Assembly: GCA_020091685.1 (NCBI GenBank)
Contig: CM034608.1
Location: forward strand, 11,861,046 to 11,925,045
Reading direction: 5' to 3'
DNA length: 64,000 nucleotides
DNA from: Lutjanus erythropterus
Lineage: Eukaryota; Chordata; Actinopteri; Lutjaniformes; Lutjanidae
Position numbers and translations under genes: made by a program. Every line of letters begins with the position of its first letter. Position 1 is the first letter of the stretch. Below, in pieces: positions 33,461 to 45,789 of the stretch. The notes under the pieces are model-generated. The model did no database searches, was not told where the DNA came from, and saw nothing but the letters and a program-made list of their open reading frames with translations.

Positions 33461-34792
33461 TAGGGGAGACCAGGGGCAATTGTAACATCTTTTATATTAC
33501 TTGATTTGCACTAGATTCTTTTGATATAAGAAACGTATATGTGTAATAATCTGGAAGGGATTTACCATTACACAAATGCTTTCAATTGCCTTAGGCCCCA
33601 AGCTGCCAAGGGCCACATAAAACGCCTCATAAAATCATGGTTAAGAAAGTTTCTTTTTGTTTGTTTTAATTTACACTAATTAATTAGGTCTTACTAAAAA
33701 TCATATGCTTAAATGGCATCAGAATGCTTAATTCATGAGTGTCTCCTCACTAACTTGGACTATTCCATGATCTTACTGTGCATCTGTGGAAATTATTCAG
33801 GAAGACAGTAGCCAACTCATGTAAACAAATAGTGGTGTACAGACTGTTTAAGCAAAGCTACACCAGCAGTGCAGAAAAATGTAGAAATTGTGAAGATACT
33901 AAAAAAAAACAAAAAAACAAAAACAAAAAAACACCCACACAAACTACAGTCTGTTCACCCCTCTGCTGCCTGGCAAGAGATACAGAAGTATCTGCTGCCC
34001 TCACACCAGACTTTTGAACAACTTCTTTGCTGAGGCTCTGTGAGATTCCTTAATTTGTCCACCACACTCCACCATAGATAAAAGTTTATTTTTATGACTT
34101 ATTATTTATTCAGTGGTTGAAAAGGGGAGAGAACAAGGGATGTGGAAGCCCCCATGCCTGTGTTTGCCTCAGGCCCCACAATGACTAAACCCACCCCTGG
34201 ACCTAATTAATAACACTTTGGATATATTTCAACTAATAAGGGCAAGACTACAATATTAAATTTAGTGCAAGAGGTCAGTGTTACAAATGTCCCATTGGTG
34301 GGAAAGTCTATTTCTATTTTTGCAGAAGACTAGACAACTGTTCGAGTGGTAACTAGATTTTAATTATTTTAATTAAGCTAAAAGAAATGTACAAATTCAA
34401 AGAGATAAATTAAAAGAAGTTTCAAATTTAAATTTAGTGAAATAAGTTAATTTCTTAACAGCATGTCAACACAGGCAAGCAAGGTACTTACATTGGGCCA
34501 TGGTGTGTAGCAAAACCTCTACGAGCACAGTTTGTGTGTTAATTTTTAACCAATGAAATAAAGTTGATTTAAGTTTAAATTTGCAGTCATCTAAACTTTG
34601 TCAATCAAAGAAAAGTATTGTATATCCAACAAGTAATGTTTGTGTCTCAAAATCTCACTTTTTGTTGAAAACGTCTGCTGAAGTGAACCAGTCCTGCTCC
34701 TGTTCCACAGACAGAAAGAGAATCCTACTAAACAGAGTAAGTGTTATCACTCTTGCTTGCTTGTCTGTTACAACTGCCCCTGGTCTCCCCTA
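33461..34792. mobile_element. 1.33-kb non-autonomous DNA transposon with 27-bp terminal inverted repeats
   Basis: The left end 33461-33487 begins TAGGGGAGACCAGGGGCA. The right end 34766-34792 is its reverse complement with a single mismatch over 27 bp. The outermost TA at each end could be the target duplication of a Tc1/mariner-type insertion. The interior has no intact transposase frame but contains the motif GTTACAAATGTCCC, which echoes the end, and CCCCAAGCTGCC and AGGCCCCA phrases that suggest a nested insertion. Confidence 0.8.
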
Positions 34793-35688
34793 GAAACTGT
34801 CATCATCAAATGGGTGTATGCTGGTCAACTGCACAGGATTGAGGGTGTGATTTGACAATGAACAGTTTGGGGAAACCCTCAAATAAACAACAAAAGAATG
34901 TGACTTTTGATACACAACCCCTGAGTTAGAAATTAATTACAAACAAACTGATAAAAGCGATGCTGGCAGCCAGCAGAAGAGCTTGGCATGAGAAATGTGG
35001 CTTTTAAACACAGTGTGGAGTAAACATTAGCCTGACCATAGGGACCGTAGACAGAAAAAGTAAAGGCTGAGACAGCAGACAGACAGTCAGGCAGTCTGGG
35101 AATCAGAATAATGTCTGTCAGTATCAGCTGATTCCTACATTCAACACTGAGAAGGCTTTTTCGAAATACGACTCTCTATGCATGTGCAGGTTGCTCCCAG
35201 GAGATGAAGGCAGCAGGAAACATATTGTAGCCTATATCTTCTGCTGTAATAGAGGTTCAGAGGAGCTCCCAGCTAGAGCCCAGTGCTGCAAAAAGCAGTG
35301 ACGGCCCTCAAAAACTGTAGCGTAAGAATAATGGGGGGTCTGGATCAGTATTCTCTCAAGTGGCCCACTAATTCTTAGCAACACCCCTGCTCCAAGCTCT
35401 TAAACCAGGCATGTTGCTCCTGCTGCTCAATTACTTCTTCCACTAAAAATATGAAGGCAAATTACAGATATGAAGGCACAGACCTAAATAAGAAGTGTAT
35501 AACCCAGATATTAACTGCCTCATAGTCCAAATGGCTGATGGAAGCAAGGAAGGATCTCATTTAACTCTGCATGGGGATGCAGTGGAGTGGTGTCCCAAAT
35601 ACTGATCATCTTTGTTAATTAAGACAACTTAATGAAGTTGTTTTCAGGACAAATTCTTCACAGGATGCTAGTTCCAATACAAATGCAT

Positions 35689-36001
35689 TAGGGCCTGACT
35701 GATACTGAATTTTGCCAGTGCTGATATCAATATGAGGAAGTTTAAAAAGTTCAGATATTGATATTGTTTTGTATTTTTAATAATTATAAATCACACACAA
35801 CAAAAACAGAAAAACTTGAATCAAGACAAATGATCAAATATACATAAAATGCTGCCTAAAACTAAAAAGTAAAATAAAATAAATAAAAACAATCTGCATT
35901 ATGTTCTGTAAAAAATATATCAGACAATATAGCCTTGGCCTAAATAGACCGATATGGCTGTGCTGGCCCAGTATCTGGCCAATGATATCTGTCTGGCTCT
36001 A
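35689..36001. mobile_element. 313-bp hAT-like MITE with perfect 8-bp target duplication
   Basis: The left end is TAGGGCCTGACTGATAC and the right end, reversed, is TAGAGCCAGACAGATATC. It is flanked on both sides by AAATGCAT (35681-35688 and 36002-36009). The end motif resembles a common teleost hAT MITE (TAGAGCCCGACCGATA type). There is no coding capacity. Confidence 0.85.
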
Positions 36002-36546
36002 AAATGCATGTAAGTCAAACGTGGCAGTATTTGTGTTGGGACCCACAGTTTATTACTGATCTCTACAGAAAATAAAAAAAAAAAAGAAGTGAGTTGCTGG
36101 TAAATACAATAAACCATTTGTTTTGTCTTTGATGGCATGAATGGAATTTTCTCCTAAGGGCTGAGGTTAATAACTTTGCAAGATGCATACTGTCACCGCT
36201 GCTTTTGAGACCTGTATGCATTCAGATTAAAGATTAAATAAATCATTACTATGGGGTCAAAAGAAGCAGGGATGCAATGAAGCAGCTGGTACAATTAATG
36301 TGAGTTTATTTCAGTCACACAGTCTGTGAGACTTACTTATAAAATGCAAGACTTTTTCATAAAGCCGCTGTCTGTATTGTGACCTTAATTTGTTTATTTA
36401 TTTATCTTTTACACTTTTGTGAGTACTTTGGTAAGACTTGAAAGAGCTGACAGACATTGGTTAGGTTACAAGTAATTTCTGTTTTAATATATCTTATCTG
36501 TCATTACTGTTTTAATGTGCTTTATGTGTCTTTCTTGTCATTACAG

Positions 36547-36660
36547 TTGCCCAGGGGCTACGGCTGAAAATTAGCCAAGATGGTGAACTTACACATTTAC
36601 AGAAATGTTTATTAATGAACACTGTCCCTGTAACTTCAAACTGTATTTAAAAAAAAATAA
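36547..36660 (+). repeat. Teleost retroelement 3'-tail-like repeat
   Basis: Phrases GCCCAGGGGCTACGGCTGAA, AATTAGCC, TTTATTAATG and ACTGTCCCTG in order, ending in an A-rich AATAAA tail. The order matches a short repeat I recognise as abundant in teleosts, probably a LINE/SINE 3' end. Confidence 0.5.
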
Positions 36661-36989
36661 AGTCTAAATAAGTTATAGGCCTGCTTCACTTATGTCAGCT
36701 TTTAGCTTAATATAAGGTTGTCAGAACATCTTTCTCTAAATGTTGAAGCCTCTCAAACAGAAATATATTTAAAAAAAACAAAAAAACAACAACAGTAAAA
36801 ATCACAAAACACTTAAAGTTGGGGAAAAAAAGTATTTGATCTAACTTTTTAAAATTCTAAATGTATCAGTCTATAAGCAATTCTCATTCTGGATAAAAGG
36901 CTGTTGAATAATGAGACTGGCTGTAATTTATTCTCGCCCAATCTTTTCTCAATAGCATCTTGATAAACATGACAGGGTCACTTTTATAC

Positions 36990-37240
36990 GCTCACTCTCT
37001 TAAATCTGTGCGCGTGTGCGTGCGTGCAGCTCGTGTGTATGTGTGTGCGTAAAAAGCGACACAGCAGAGAGCGCGAGCCCCATCTGCTTCTTTTCAAACC
37101 AATTTAGCCTGTCACCGCGCGTGCTTTTGTCTCGCGGACGGACGCAACGGGAACACCGGCTGGCTGCTGCGAGGGGGGCCTGACGGGCGCGAGCGAGCCA
37201 CGCACGGACCGCAAACAGCTATTGAAACGAGTGACGTCAC
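36990..37240. promoter_or_regulatory. GC-rich, CpG-containing block with CRE-like palindrome
   Basis: A sharp rise in GC and CpG within AT-rich DNA, about 4 kb upstream of SKOR2. It contains a CCAAT box in AAACCAATTT (about 37096), many CGs at 37115-37210, and TGACGTCA (a full CRE palindrome) near 37232. No open reading frame here looks real. It could be an alternative SKOR2 promoter, an enhancer or a lncRNA promoter. Confidence 0.35.
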
Positions 37241-37599
37241 AATAGAGAGACCAGAGGAAATGATAAAAAATAGGATACAAAAAACAGGTACAGTAGCTTT
37301 AAAAGGTGATATTGAAACATATTTCGAACGAAAATCTATGTCGGCAAACATTTTATAATACAATGTATTATTAAGTTATTTAAAACAACTTTAATGGTAT
37401 TTTTACGTCCATACTAAAGATTAAGTTACTCCAAACGTTATTGAGGTTAAGATTTTATTTTTTAAGTTATTATTTTATTTTGTTACTTTTAATCTAAATG
37501 TGTAAATTTACTGCAGAGTTATGTTCTGTGTTATAAAATATGTTTTATTAAATTGACGTGGATATGTTATGTTATTTATTTATTTAAAGTTTTGATATT

Positions 37600-38130
37600 C
37601 TCGTCGAGCAGTGTGAAATTTTCTCTTATGAACTGGCATCACTAATAAAATCTCAATCACAGGCGAATTCTCTGTTTTTAAATGACAATAATGAAACATT
37701 TTTGAAAGAGCAGTGAGAAAGATGTCTGTGACATGTTATCAAAAGCGGAGCATGTCTAAACCATGCGAAGCAGGAAAAGGGGCTTATTGGAATACAATAG
37801 CGCTATTAGCCCCTTTGGAATACATTTCACTTTTTTCATAATGCATTAGCCGGTCGCCCTACTGAGAAATTAATCATGCGTTTAAAAAAAGAATTGCTTG
37901 TGTGACCTCGAAGGGTCAAACCAGGGAGAGAAAGAGGAAAAGACAGAGTGAGAGCTGAAAACATAATAAATGAAGAGCTACAGCACTAAGTGAGCTTGAG
38001 ACATTTAACATCAAATCTGTCAATAAATGAAACATGCCCCGGGTGAGTGATTACCATATTGAAATGCCTCGCCTCCCTTTCTCAAAACGCACTGGAGCGA
38101 GCCTGAATCACCACACTGCATCGATTTCAT
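37600..38130. promoter_or_regulatory. Candidate conserved noncoding element
   Basis: Non-repetitive sequence with balanced composition; contains GCGCTATTAGCCCC, ATAATGCATTAGCC and ATTAATCATGCG homeodomain-like words. No repeat family or coding signal is recognised. This is inference. Confidence 0.25.
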
Positions 38131-40810
38131 TTTTGTTATTTAAGTATTTTACAAAAAAATATTTTATCTCAACAGCTGATTGGTTTAATAAAACAAAAGG
38201 TCATATTTTAATAAACGTTAGCGTCTCTCAATCCAAATTATTCAGATTATTTCATTATTTTAAACTGAGACAGGATATAAAATACGCCACAAATCGGTAC
38301 TTATGTAACAACCTATCAGCGCTTCCTTTTATTAATTTATTGTGGATTTAAAGGCAGATGTAGGCTACAATATGGTGCACAGTCGCCCTGCATGCCCCAG
38401 TTGTAATCCTTACTTAATGCCGCACGTCTTTTACTGAATGGGAGTCTTCTGTTCATCTGCAGCGAAGATTTAACTGTGCATTACAATTAACACACATCTT
38501 ACACAAATTGGTAGAAAAAAATAATGACGATTATTGACGTTGTTTTTTAAGTCCGCCCCATTCATCTTGATGAGGAAAAACATATTGTGGATTTGGAACG
38601 AGAAGTGGGGTGCGTGCGTGCGTGCACGCGCCCTGCTCTGCTACTATATATGCGGATCACCACTCTCTCTTTTTATGTCTTTTTTTTTAGATTTCAGTAT
38701 TTATATACTAATTACACTAAAAGAATGCCAAACATTTTTGGACTTTTCACATTATTAGTTTTTATTACATTTACACAACTAAGCATATAAATTAATGCAA
38801 ATAAAGCTGTTTTTAAATTGTATTAAAACGTTTTATCTGTAAAATTTTGATCAATTCTCGTTTTATTTACTTTATAGTATTATTTTAAGTGTTCTCAGCA
38901 CACATAACGTATAAGAACATAACATACATTAATTCATAAGGTGGTCAAAAGCCATCTGCTCTAATTTCGCTGTTATTTGTCCTGTTTCTATTTTTACATG
39001 TTCCCATACCAAGACAGACGCAGCAGCCCTGTGCGTGAACGACGCTGTCCTCAGTCAGTTTGTTAGATTTGAGCTCGCCTGGGGCGGTTGTACCAATTAG
39101 CACGGCAGACCAACCACTAAAGATTCCCGTATTTCATCGAAGATCTGGAACATTAGCCAGAGTGAATTATTGAAAAATTATTCTAAAAAACACATGATGC
39201 AATGAGTGTTTTTTATCAACCACATTAGGGCTTAAATCGTTTATAATTGAATGGCTAGGCCCCATAGGATTTTATTCATGTATTTCTCTGTTTTTATTGT
39301 ATATTATTCAAGATGAAGTAATGAGTTTTTTTCCTCAGGTTTCTGCATAATAATTAATTTGGCCATAATGTAATGGAGGCAAGCTATAAATGGAGGGAGG
39401 TCAAAGATTAAAGTGCCTTTTGTTTTTTAATTCCTCAAATGACTTAGAAGATCAGATTTTTTGTTTGTGGGATGATTGGTGAGAGCAGTTTGTGCAGGGG
39501 TGTGAGTGCTTGTGTATGTGTGTCTATCTGTTTCTTCCTCAAATGGTGAAGGTGTTACATAATAACAGCTACAAGATGAAATACAATGACATAAATACAG
39601 ACAGCAGGGCTGGGGGGCAGGCCCTCCAGGAGTGACTCAGACTGCCACCTCAGAAACACACCTGAGTTTTATATATGTATGTATGTATGTAATATTTTTT
39701 TTTTTCTTTTTCTTTTTTTTTCATTAGCAATTTATAGCAAAATTATACGTGTGTTCATAAAAACTATAAATAAATTAATTTAAAAAAATAAAGACTAGGG
39801 CCCATCATACTACTGTGCACTCACACTTCCTTAAGCCACAGATGACTTAAATAAATCAGTAAAAACCTTGAGTTACAACAGTCTATGATTAAGAAAGAGT
39901 AAACTAGAAAGCATAAATATAAAATAATAAAACTGGATCAGGTTCAAAAGACAATAAATCACTATAGAAACAAAAAGATCAAACAAGAGAACAGCTTTGC
40001 CCACAGGAGCATTCAAAGTGGGTTTACGTTATATTATAAAAACACTTTAAGCAAGTCCCTATAGGAATATTACAGAAAATCTTATCACAATGCTGTATCA
40101 TTGGCTAGACACAGACTGATTATTTCATATTTAAACAACGCTACCTGCTCCAAATCTGTTACTCCAGAGATGTCAGTCTGAGACTCACTGACAGCCTGTC
40201 TGTAACCAAGTATCCCTGCAGTGTTTTCAGATGTGAAAAAAACATCTACCTTAATTTAATTAAACAGATTCCATGACAGTACAGACAAATCTTCCTTTGA
40301 GACAGCAACTGGAGGTGTAGCCTGTCTGCACAAACTGCAAATTGTGTAGAATAGTAAGATACAGCATTGAAACAGACTGTAAAATGAATATTATTCTTGT
40401 TCATGTGCAAATATTTAAATCCCCATATTAATTAATCTCTTCATTACAATCTTCAATTATTCAACAATTCAGCCTGAGACACAGATGGAGGGGTTGAAAG
40501 GTCAAGAGCAACCAGTCATACAATTATACTGTATATCCATAGCTATAGGAAGTTATAGTGTGTGTGAGTTTATTGCTCCCTGGTACTTTGTGACAGTTTT
40601 ATCTCCTCTGCTGTTTCTTGATGTTGCTATAATAACCCTAATGTGATGTTTCTGAGGTGGAGTGTGTAGTTATCTTATAATTTCTACACAGTATTTTGTT
40701 TTAAAATCCTTATGGTATTACTTGATGTTTCCCATGATGCCTTTGCTGTGACCTGTGGACCCTTGCATGTACTGAGGCTGTATTTCATGAGTGATTTTGA
40801 GCAAGACTCA
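38131..40810. other. AT-rich intergenic sequence with short unique patches
   Basis: No gene was recognised. GC-richer unique patches lie at 39010-39160 (with ACCAATTAGCACGG) and 39350-39420 (with GGAGGTCAAAGATTAAAG, nuclear-receptor- and TCF-like words). An alternating GTGC/GTGCGTGC purine-pyrimidine run lies near 38608-38632. Confidence 0.35.
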
Positions 40811-40920
40811 ATCAGGATACTGTAGATTAAGAGCTGCGGGGAGATGCAGCTTTACTTACTGAACGATCCGGCTTCGTAATTAAAGGCTTGCTTGACTTTT
40901 AATGACCCCTGAACACAAGC
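40810..40920. promoter_or_regulatory. Candidate conserved noncoding element
   Basis: A compact non-repetitive block containing GTAGATTAAGAGC, CTTCGTAATTAAAGGC and ACTTTTAATGACC, three homeodomain-like sites within 100 bp. This is inference only. Confidence 0.25.
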
Positions 40921-41077
40921 AAACTTGTGGAAGTTATTCTAAGTGGAATGAGTAATGAGACGTTAACAGTGAACACTGAACTGAAGCCAATTAGCTCCAC
41001 TGCAGACAGACTGCTGGGCGCTACAGTGAGCTTTAAAGACAAGCAGGGAGCCCTGCAAGGTCACAGGGGGCGGAGTA

Positions 41078-41097
41078 CAGTGTGTGTGTGTGTGTGT
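41078..41097 (+). repeat. (TG)n microsatellite
   Basis: Nine to ten TG units. Confidence 0.85.
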
Positions 41098-41221
41098 AAA
41101 GAGGGAGCATACAACATGCCTGAAGTTGTTAGGACTATACAGACACTGCACATGAAGACATCTATAGATTTGTTATCTAAGAAACCAAGGGCGCTGGTTT
41201 TGTTTTAATGTTGGGAACAAA

Positions 41222-41475
41222 TTAAAGGCACAGTTCACCTCCAAATCAAAATACATCTTCATCTTACCTGCAGTGCTAGTTTTGGAGATATCATTGACCA
41301 TAGCTTTCTCTTGAAAATAATGGGAGTAGATAGCAGCTTGTGGTTCTGAAAACGCAAAAAAAAAAAAAACCTCAACAGCAATGTCCTTTTCCAGAAATGC
41401 TCATTACTCAAGATGATCCACAGATCTTGTTGTGAGCAGTTTCATGCAGAAACTTTTTTCTTTCTGTTGATCAGT
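41222..41475 (+). repeat. Teleost interspersed repeat, family B copy 1
   Basis: It starts AAAGGCACAGTTCACC and contains CTCAACAGCAATGTCC, TCCAGAAATG, CTTGTTGTGAGCAGTTTCAT and TTCTTTCTG in that order. The same landmarks in the same order and orientation occur at 53480-53655. A copy-internal poly-A is present. Confidence 0.65.
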
Positions 41476-41479
41476 CATG

Positions 41480-42955
41480 TCTCAAGATGACAATTTGAAA
41501 GTCTTGATCTATTTTGTCAGTTTTGCAGCTACCTATCTATGTTTTTGCTTCTGATAAACAATGACTACACAGGCCAAACTATGTGGTATATAGTTAGATT
41601 ATATCCACATTAGCAAATTTCAGCTCCAACATAAACCCATCAATTGGGTTGAAATGTGACAGCACTTGGTGTTCACTTGGTCTTGGCAAATGCACATGTT
41701 CTAAATATTGAAGGGGACCTGTAAAGTAAAGTAAAGACAACTAAGCATTTTATAAAACTCTCCATTCATCTTTGGCAGTAAGTGTGACTTCATGTGGTGT
41801 TTTTTTCCATTTTAGTTTCTTATGAAGGCCTAACAAAACACATTTTATAGCATTTGTTACAAAACTGAGTCATGAAAGTGGTGATGGTTTATAGTGTTTC
41901 CCCTGCTGTAATCACAAAAAATAAAATAATAAATAAAATTAGCTACATAAAAATCTCTCTCCTCCTTTTAAGTAGCTAACATACTGGTCAGTCTAACTTG
42001 TCCTGGGAAAAACACAGGCTCATTTTATCTGATTTAACTTTTATAGAAATAGACAATTTTCTTGTGGATGGTCTTGTCATGTAAATCACATGAAGGCATC
42101 AGTATTAAATTGAACCTATTTCATTACCAGTTAAAAAAAAAACACGTAGTAGCTTTAACTTCAAAAACATTACAGACACCAGCTTTAAAATTTCCTTGAC
42201 ATGGCAAATCCATTCCAGTAAGTATTTATTTGACTTTATTTTGTGGTGAAAGTTTCATTATCCTCTCTTCATAATGGACTTGAAGTGTTTTGACAATACT
42301 TTGTTGTTTCTATGCGCAAGTGCTTGTGGGAAAGCTCTGGCATCAATCTAAGCCGGGAAATCTATTAAAAACCTCATGGTATGCTATATAAAACTGGCAG
42401 CAGTAATGTAACATACCATACAATTTGAGGTTAATGGGCTAAAACACGGTAAACCACTGATCTGGTTCTTTAAATGCTTTTTCTTCTGAATATATCTCAG
42501 ATTGATGTTTCAAGTAAAATTGTGGTGTGGGCTGCTTACAAGTCAGTACTAATGGTACATTTATGTTGTTTGCATGTGTTCTATTGAATTGTATTGTGTT
42601 TTATTATACTGTATTGCATGTAAACAAATAAACATAATAACTTTAAAATAGGATTTAGTAATGCAATACCTGATGCTGTTAATGAGTGCAACTTCAAACT
42701 AGAATGTAATTAAAAAGGAAATTGGGAAGAAAAGTGACTTCTTCCAGCCTCCAGCCGTCATCTTGTCATAGAGGATGTTCACACTGCTTCATGGTTGTGT
42801 TTGACACAAATAAGTTGTTGTACCACTCATACACACAATACTGTTTTTCTTCTGTCAACCCTTCTGCCTTACGCCTAATTATAGTTAACAACATTTGACA
42901 ACACTAAACATACAACTTATTTTTTGGATCAGGTTTTTAAAGAGAAGCAAAGAGA
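41480..42955. other. AT-rich intergenic sequence
   Basis: No gene, RNA or strong regulatory signature seen. A short hairpin (ATGGTATG ... CATACCAT) lies near 42376-42420. Confidence 0.35.
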
Positions 42956-43120
42956 CAGAGAGAGCGAGATCATAGGCAGGCGACACTCTGTATAACACTA
43001 TTATCTCTCGTCCAAGAGAATCATTCAGTTCTCCACGGGGTGTCAAAGCGACACATCTCGGCGGGGAGAAGATAACTAACCGAGATGATCTCACAGTATC
43101 ACGGCTTAATTTTCTTTACT
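42956..43120. promoter_or_regulatory. Candidate conserved noncoding element
   Basis: Unique block of higher complexity with CpGs, containing TATCTCTCGTCC, GGGGTGTCAAAGCG and ACGGCTTAATTTTC. It does not look like any repeat here. Inference. Confidence 0.22.
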
Positions 43121-44275
43121 GGGGAATATTCGACGGTAATGTAACTTAAATAGGCCATTGTGGAGGAAACTGCATCGTTTTATATGGGACATAAAATCAT
43201 GGAAACTCACCAAAAAGGAAGATTGGCACTTAGGCCTGCACAATGCGTTAAAATGGATTCTGAATGAATTACCACAAATGTCGTCCCATAAGGCCTGTAG
43301 TCAGTGTTGTCTCGCTGCGTGTGTGTGTGTATGTGTGTAACCTTCTTTTTCAACAAAAACCTCAGTTCCTCATTGTTATTAACCTTGTGCTCATATGTGA
43401 AAAGCGTAACTCCTAAATGATATGAGCACATTTGAACAGAAAAGGCATGATTAATGGCATGGAAGTAATTGTCTTTTTCCTGTGTTTGTACATTTACATT
43501 TTATCGGAGCTCATACTCAGCAACTGACAGGTGATGGTTGAGTGTGTTACTCAAGGGCACATCAGCACGACACATTCTGGCTGCTGCTGGGATTGATCTC
43601 ACAACCTGTTGGTTACAGGGTGGCTGCAGTTTCAGCCTCGGCAAATCAAGCTACAGGAGTAGCAGTTTGATAAATATGCAATATATGCAGCTTGTTCTCA
43701 TGTCCAACACGTCAAATATGGCAGCCTGGTCAGCACCCCAATGCTTCCAAATATGATGCCATAGGTAGCATCATTTCTGGAGGCGCCTTGTAGTGTTATG
43801 TTTTGATATGCCGCTAAAGTCAGATGATGTAGTATAAAGGCTTATTAATGCCTCACCTTACGAAAAAAGATATGCCTGTTTCAAAACATATAACCATCAC
43901 TTACTTGCCTCCTGGAGGAGCTTGTAATAATGTACCTCTTTATAAAGGGGAGGCAGTGTTGTAGATGTTGGTGGTTTGTGTGGCCATTAAATACATTGCG
44001 ACATACAGATGGGAATTTTTTTTTTTTCACCAATTATCTACTTGACGGCGGACGTCATTTCCAATACTTTTGGATTTAAAAAAAAAAAAAATTGTTGTGT
44101 CCTCTGGTCATATCTAACTATTGTCTACTCTGCTACACTACTGGAGGTACTGTTTCGTCTGTGTTCGTAAGTTTTCAGAAAATGTAAGAAATGAACACAG
44201 AGTATGTTCTGTCTGTATTTATGCACATTTATCGTTTAGTATAAATGAGACAACGAGTGAGAAAATTTGCATATA
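43121..44275. other. Intergenic sequence with SINE-like fragment
   Basis: No gene. At about 43548-43620 the phrases CAAGGGCACATCAGCA, GGGATTGATCTCACAACCTG and TTGGTTAC follow a pattern seen in tRNA-related teleost repeats. A and T homopolymers occur near 44017 and 44079. Confidence 0.35.
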
Positions 44276-44278
44276 GAG

Positions 44279-44560
44279 GAGGTAGTGGAGTGTATTGCTG
44301 GGTCAAACAAACAGGACTTTCACCCAGGAGACTGTGGTTTGCATATTATGCAAAACCAATAGTTAATGTTGACTTGTTTTTAATGTACATAACGTGCAGA
44401 AGTTACATAACATATGTAAGTTAACTTATGAGTGTTATAGTATGTACCTGAACTTACTTAATTTAAGCCAAACCATGATCTTTTCCTAAACCAAATAGTT
44501 TTTGTGCCTTTATTCTGAAAGTCTACCTGGATGTTGCACATTTATTGCTGCTAACTGGAG
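44279..44560 (+). repeat. Repeat family C, copy 1 (inverted relative to 46600-46890)
   Basis: Landmarks in order: GGGTCAAACAAACA, GACTGTGGTTTGCA, AAACCATGATCTTTTCC, TTTTTGTGCCTTTATTC, GATGTTGCACATTTATT. The same landmarks, reverse-complemented and in reverse order, are found at about 46600-46890. Confidence 0.65.
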
Positions 44561-44670
44561 CCCTGCATGTGGAGAACTGATGTTACAGGGTTACCCACAG
44601 CTTTATAGTTTGAGTAGAGCAACAGACTAAGCTTTCGTATTTGACAACTTGGGAGTGAGAATGTGTTGAT

Positions 44671-45123
44671 ATATGGCCAAAAGTATACAGATACCCCTAT
44701 TCCATGCTGAAAATCTTACTACAGCATCTAATGTTATTTTAGTGCACTTCTGGCTTTGGTGCAACAGTTTGGGGAAGGTCCTTTCCTGTTTTGACATGAC
44801 AGTACCCCTGTGCACAAAGCAAGGCCCACAAAGCAAATGTTTGCCTGAGTTTGGTGTTAAAGAATCTGACTTATGTGCACAGAGCCATGACCCAACTCAA
44901 TCCAGCATCAATAGGATAAGTCAAATGTTGAGCCTCTTTCAACCAACAACACTCTTGTGGCTGAATGGGAGCAAATCCCTGCAGTCAGGTGCCAAAATCT
45001 AGTAGAAAGACTTCACAGAAGACTGGAGACTGTATTGCTGCATTTTATTGCCCATGCTTTTGGAATGACATATTCATCACATAAGGGTGTAATGTTCATT
45101 TGTCCACATACTTTTGGCCATGT
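44671..45123 (+). mobile_element. Internally deleted Tc1-like transposon with transposase remnant
   Basis: The termini are ATGGCCAAAAGTAT at 44673-44686 and its exact reverse complement at 45108-45121. Inside, + strand frames retain pieces typical of the C-terminal part of Tc1-type transposases: PEFGVKE, and at 44957-45060 AEWEQIPAV and NLVERLHRRLE. The N-terminal DNA-binding part is missing, and stops and frameshifts break the rest. It is a fossil about 450 bp long. Confidence 0.8.
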
Positions 45124-45229
45124 AATTTATATGCATTGCACTACACATGATGCTTCTATGTGTCTCGCCTTTCCGTTTTTCCATGTTTGTGACTTGTCTG
45201 TCCGCCTGGGCGAGTAAACAAGAGCGATG

Positions 45230-45370
45230 TTAATGTGAATGTTAAGGGCTCTATTAGTGCTGCAGACAGGAAGCGGAACAACCAGGGCTTTTTCTATTCG
45301 TCTATTATTAATGAGGACTGGAGGTTAATCTACCGCTTAATCACCAGGCTACATAGAGAGTGATGCAGAG
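45230..45370. promoter_or_regulatory. Candidate conserved noncoding element
   Basis: Unique block between two Tc1-like remnants, containing TATTATTAATGAGG, GGTTAATCTACC and CTTAATCACC homeodomain-like words and an ACAGGAAGCGGAA ETS-like site. Confidence 0.28.
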
Positions 45371-45479
45371 ACACAAGGATGGAGGGAATGAATAAAAAGG
45401 ATAGTGGAAAGAGTTTGGTTTCCCACAGAAATCAAACAGAGGGAGTGAAAGAGAGGAGGAGAGGTAGACAGGCAATGTG

Positions 45480-45625
45480 ACCTCATCAGCTATGGTATCA
45501 ATCAGCAGGTGTTTCCACACAAATCATTACTGTGTAAACACCTCTTTAATTTTCCCTTTGACAATTGGTTAAAATATGAGATCATCCTATTAGTGCACTG
45601 TTGCTGCGGCATCCATTAGTTAAAA
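45480..45625. promoter_or_regulatory. Candidate conserved noncoding element
   Basis: Unique block with TATCAATCAGCAGGTG (PBX/HOX-like plus E-box-like), TGTGTAAACACC (forkhead-like) and CTTTGACAATTGG. Inference from motif content. Confidence 0.25.
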
Positions 45626-45789
45626 TGGTCCCAGTGCATTCTCACTCCCAACCATCACCAATGGTAGCTTGGTCAGTGGCCCCACAGTTTTAAACTATGA
45701 CAATTAGCCATGCCATGGGCACTAACACCCGCCCCCATACCATCACAGATCCTGGCTTTTAAGTTTGCGGTGGTAAGAATCTAGATGGT

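Noticed and set aside
37112..37363. 83-codon minus-strand open frame over the GC-rich block
   Set aside because: It has no homology that I recognise and no splice context; the block is better explained as regulatory DNA.
44957..45217. 86-codon open frame with transposase-like start
   Set aside because: Only the C-terminal part of a Tc1-type transposase is present and it runs into the terminal repeat; it is a fossil, not a gene.
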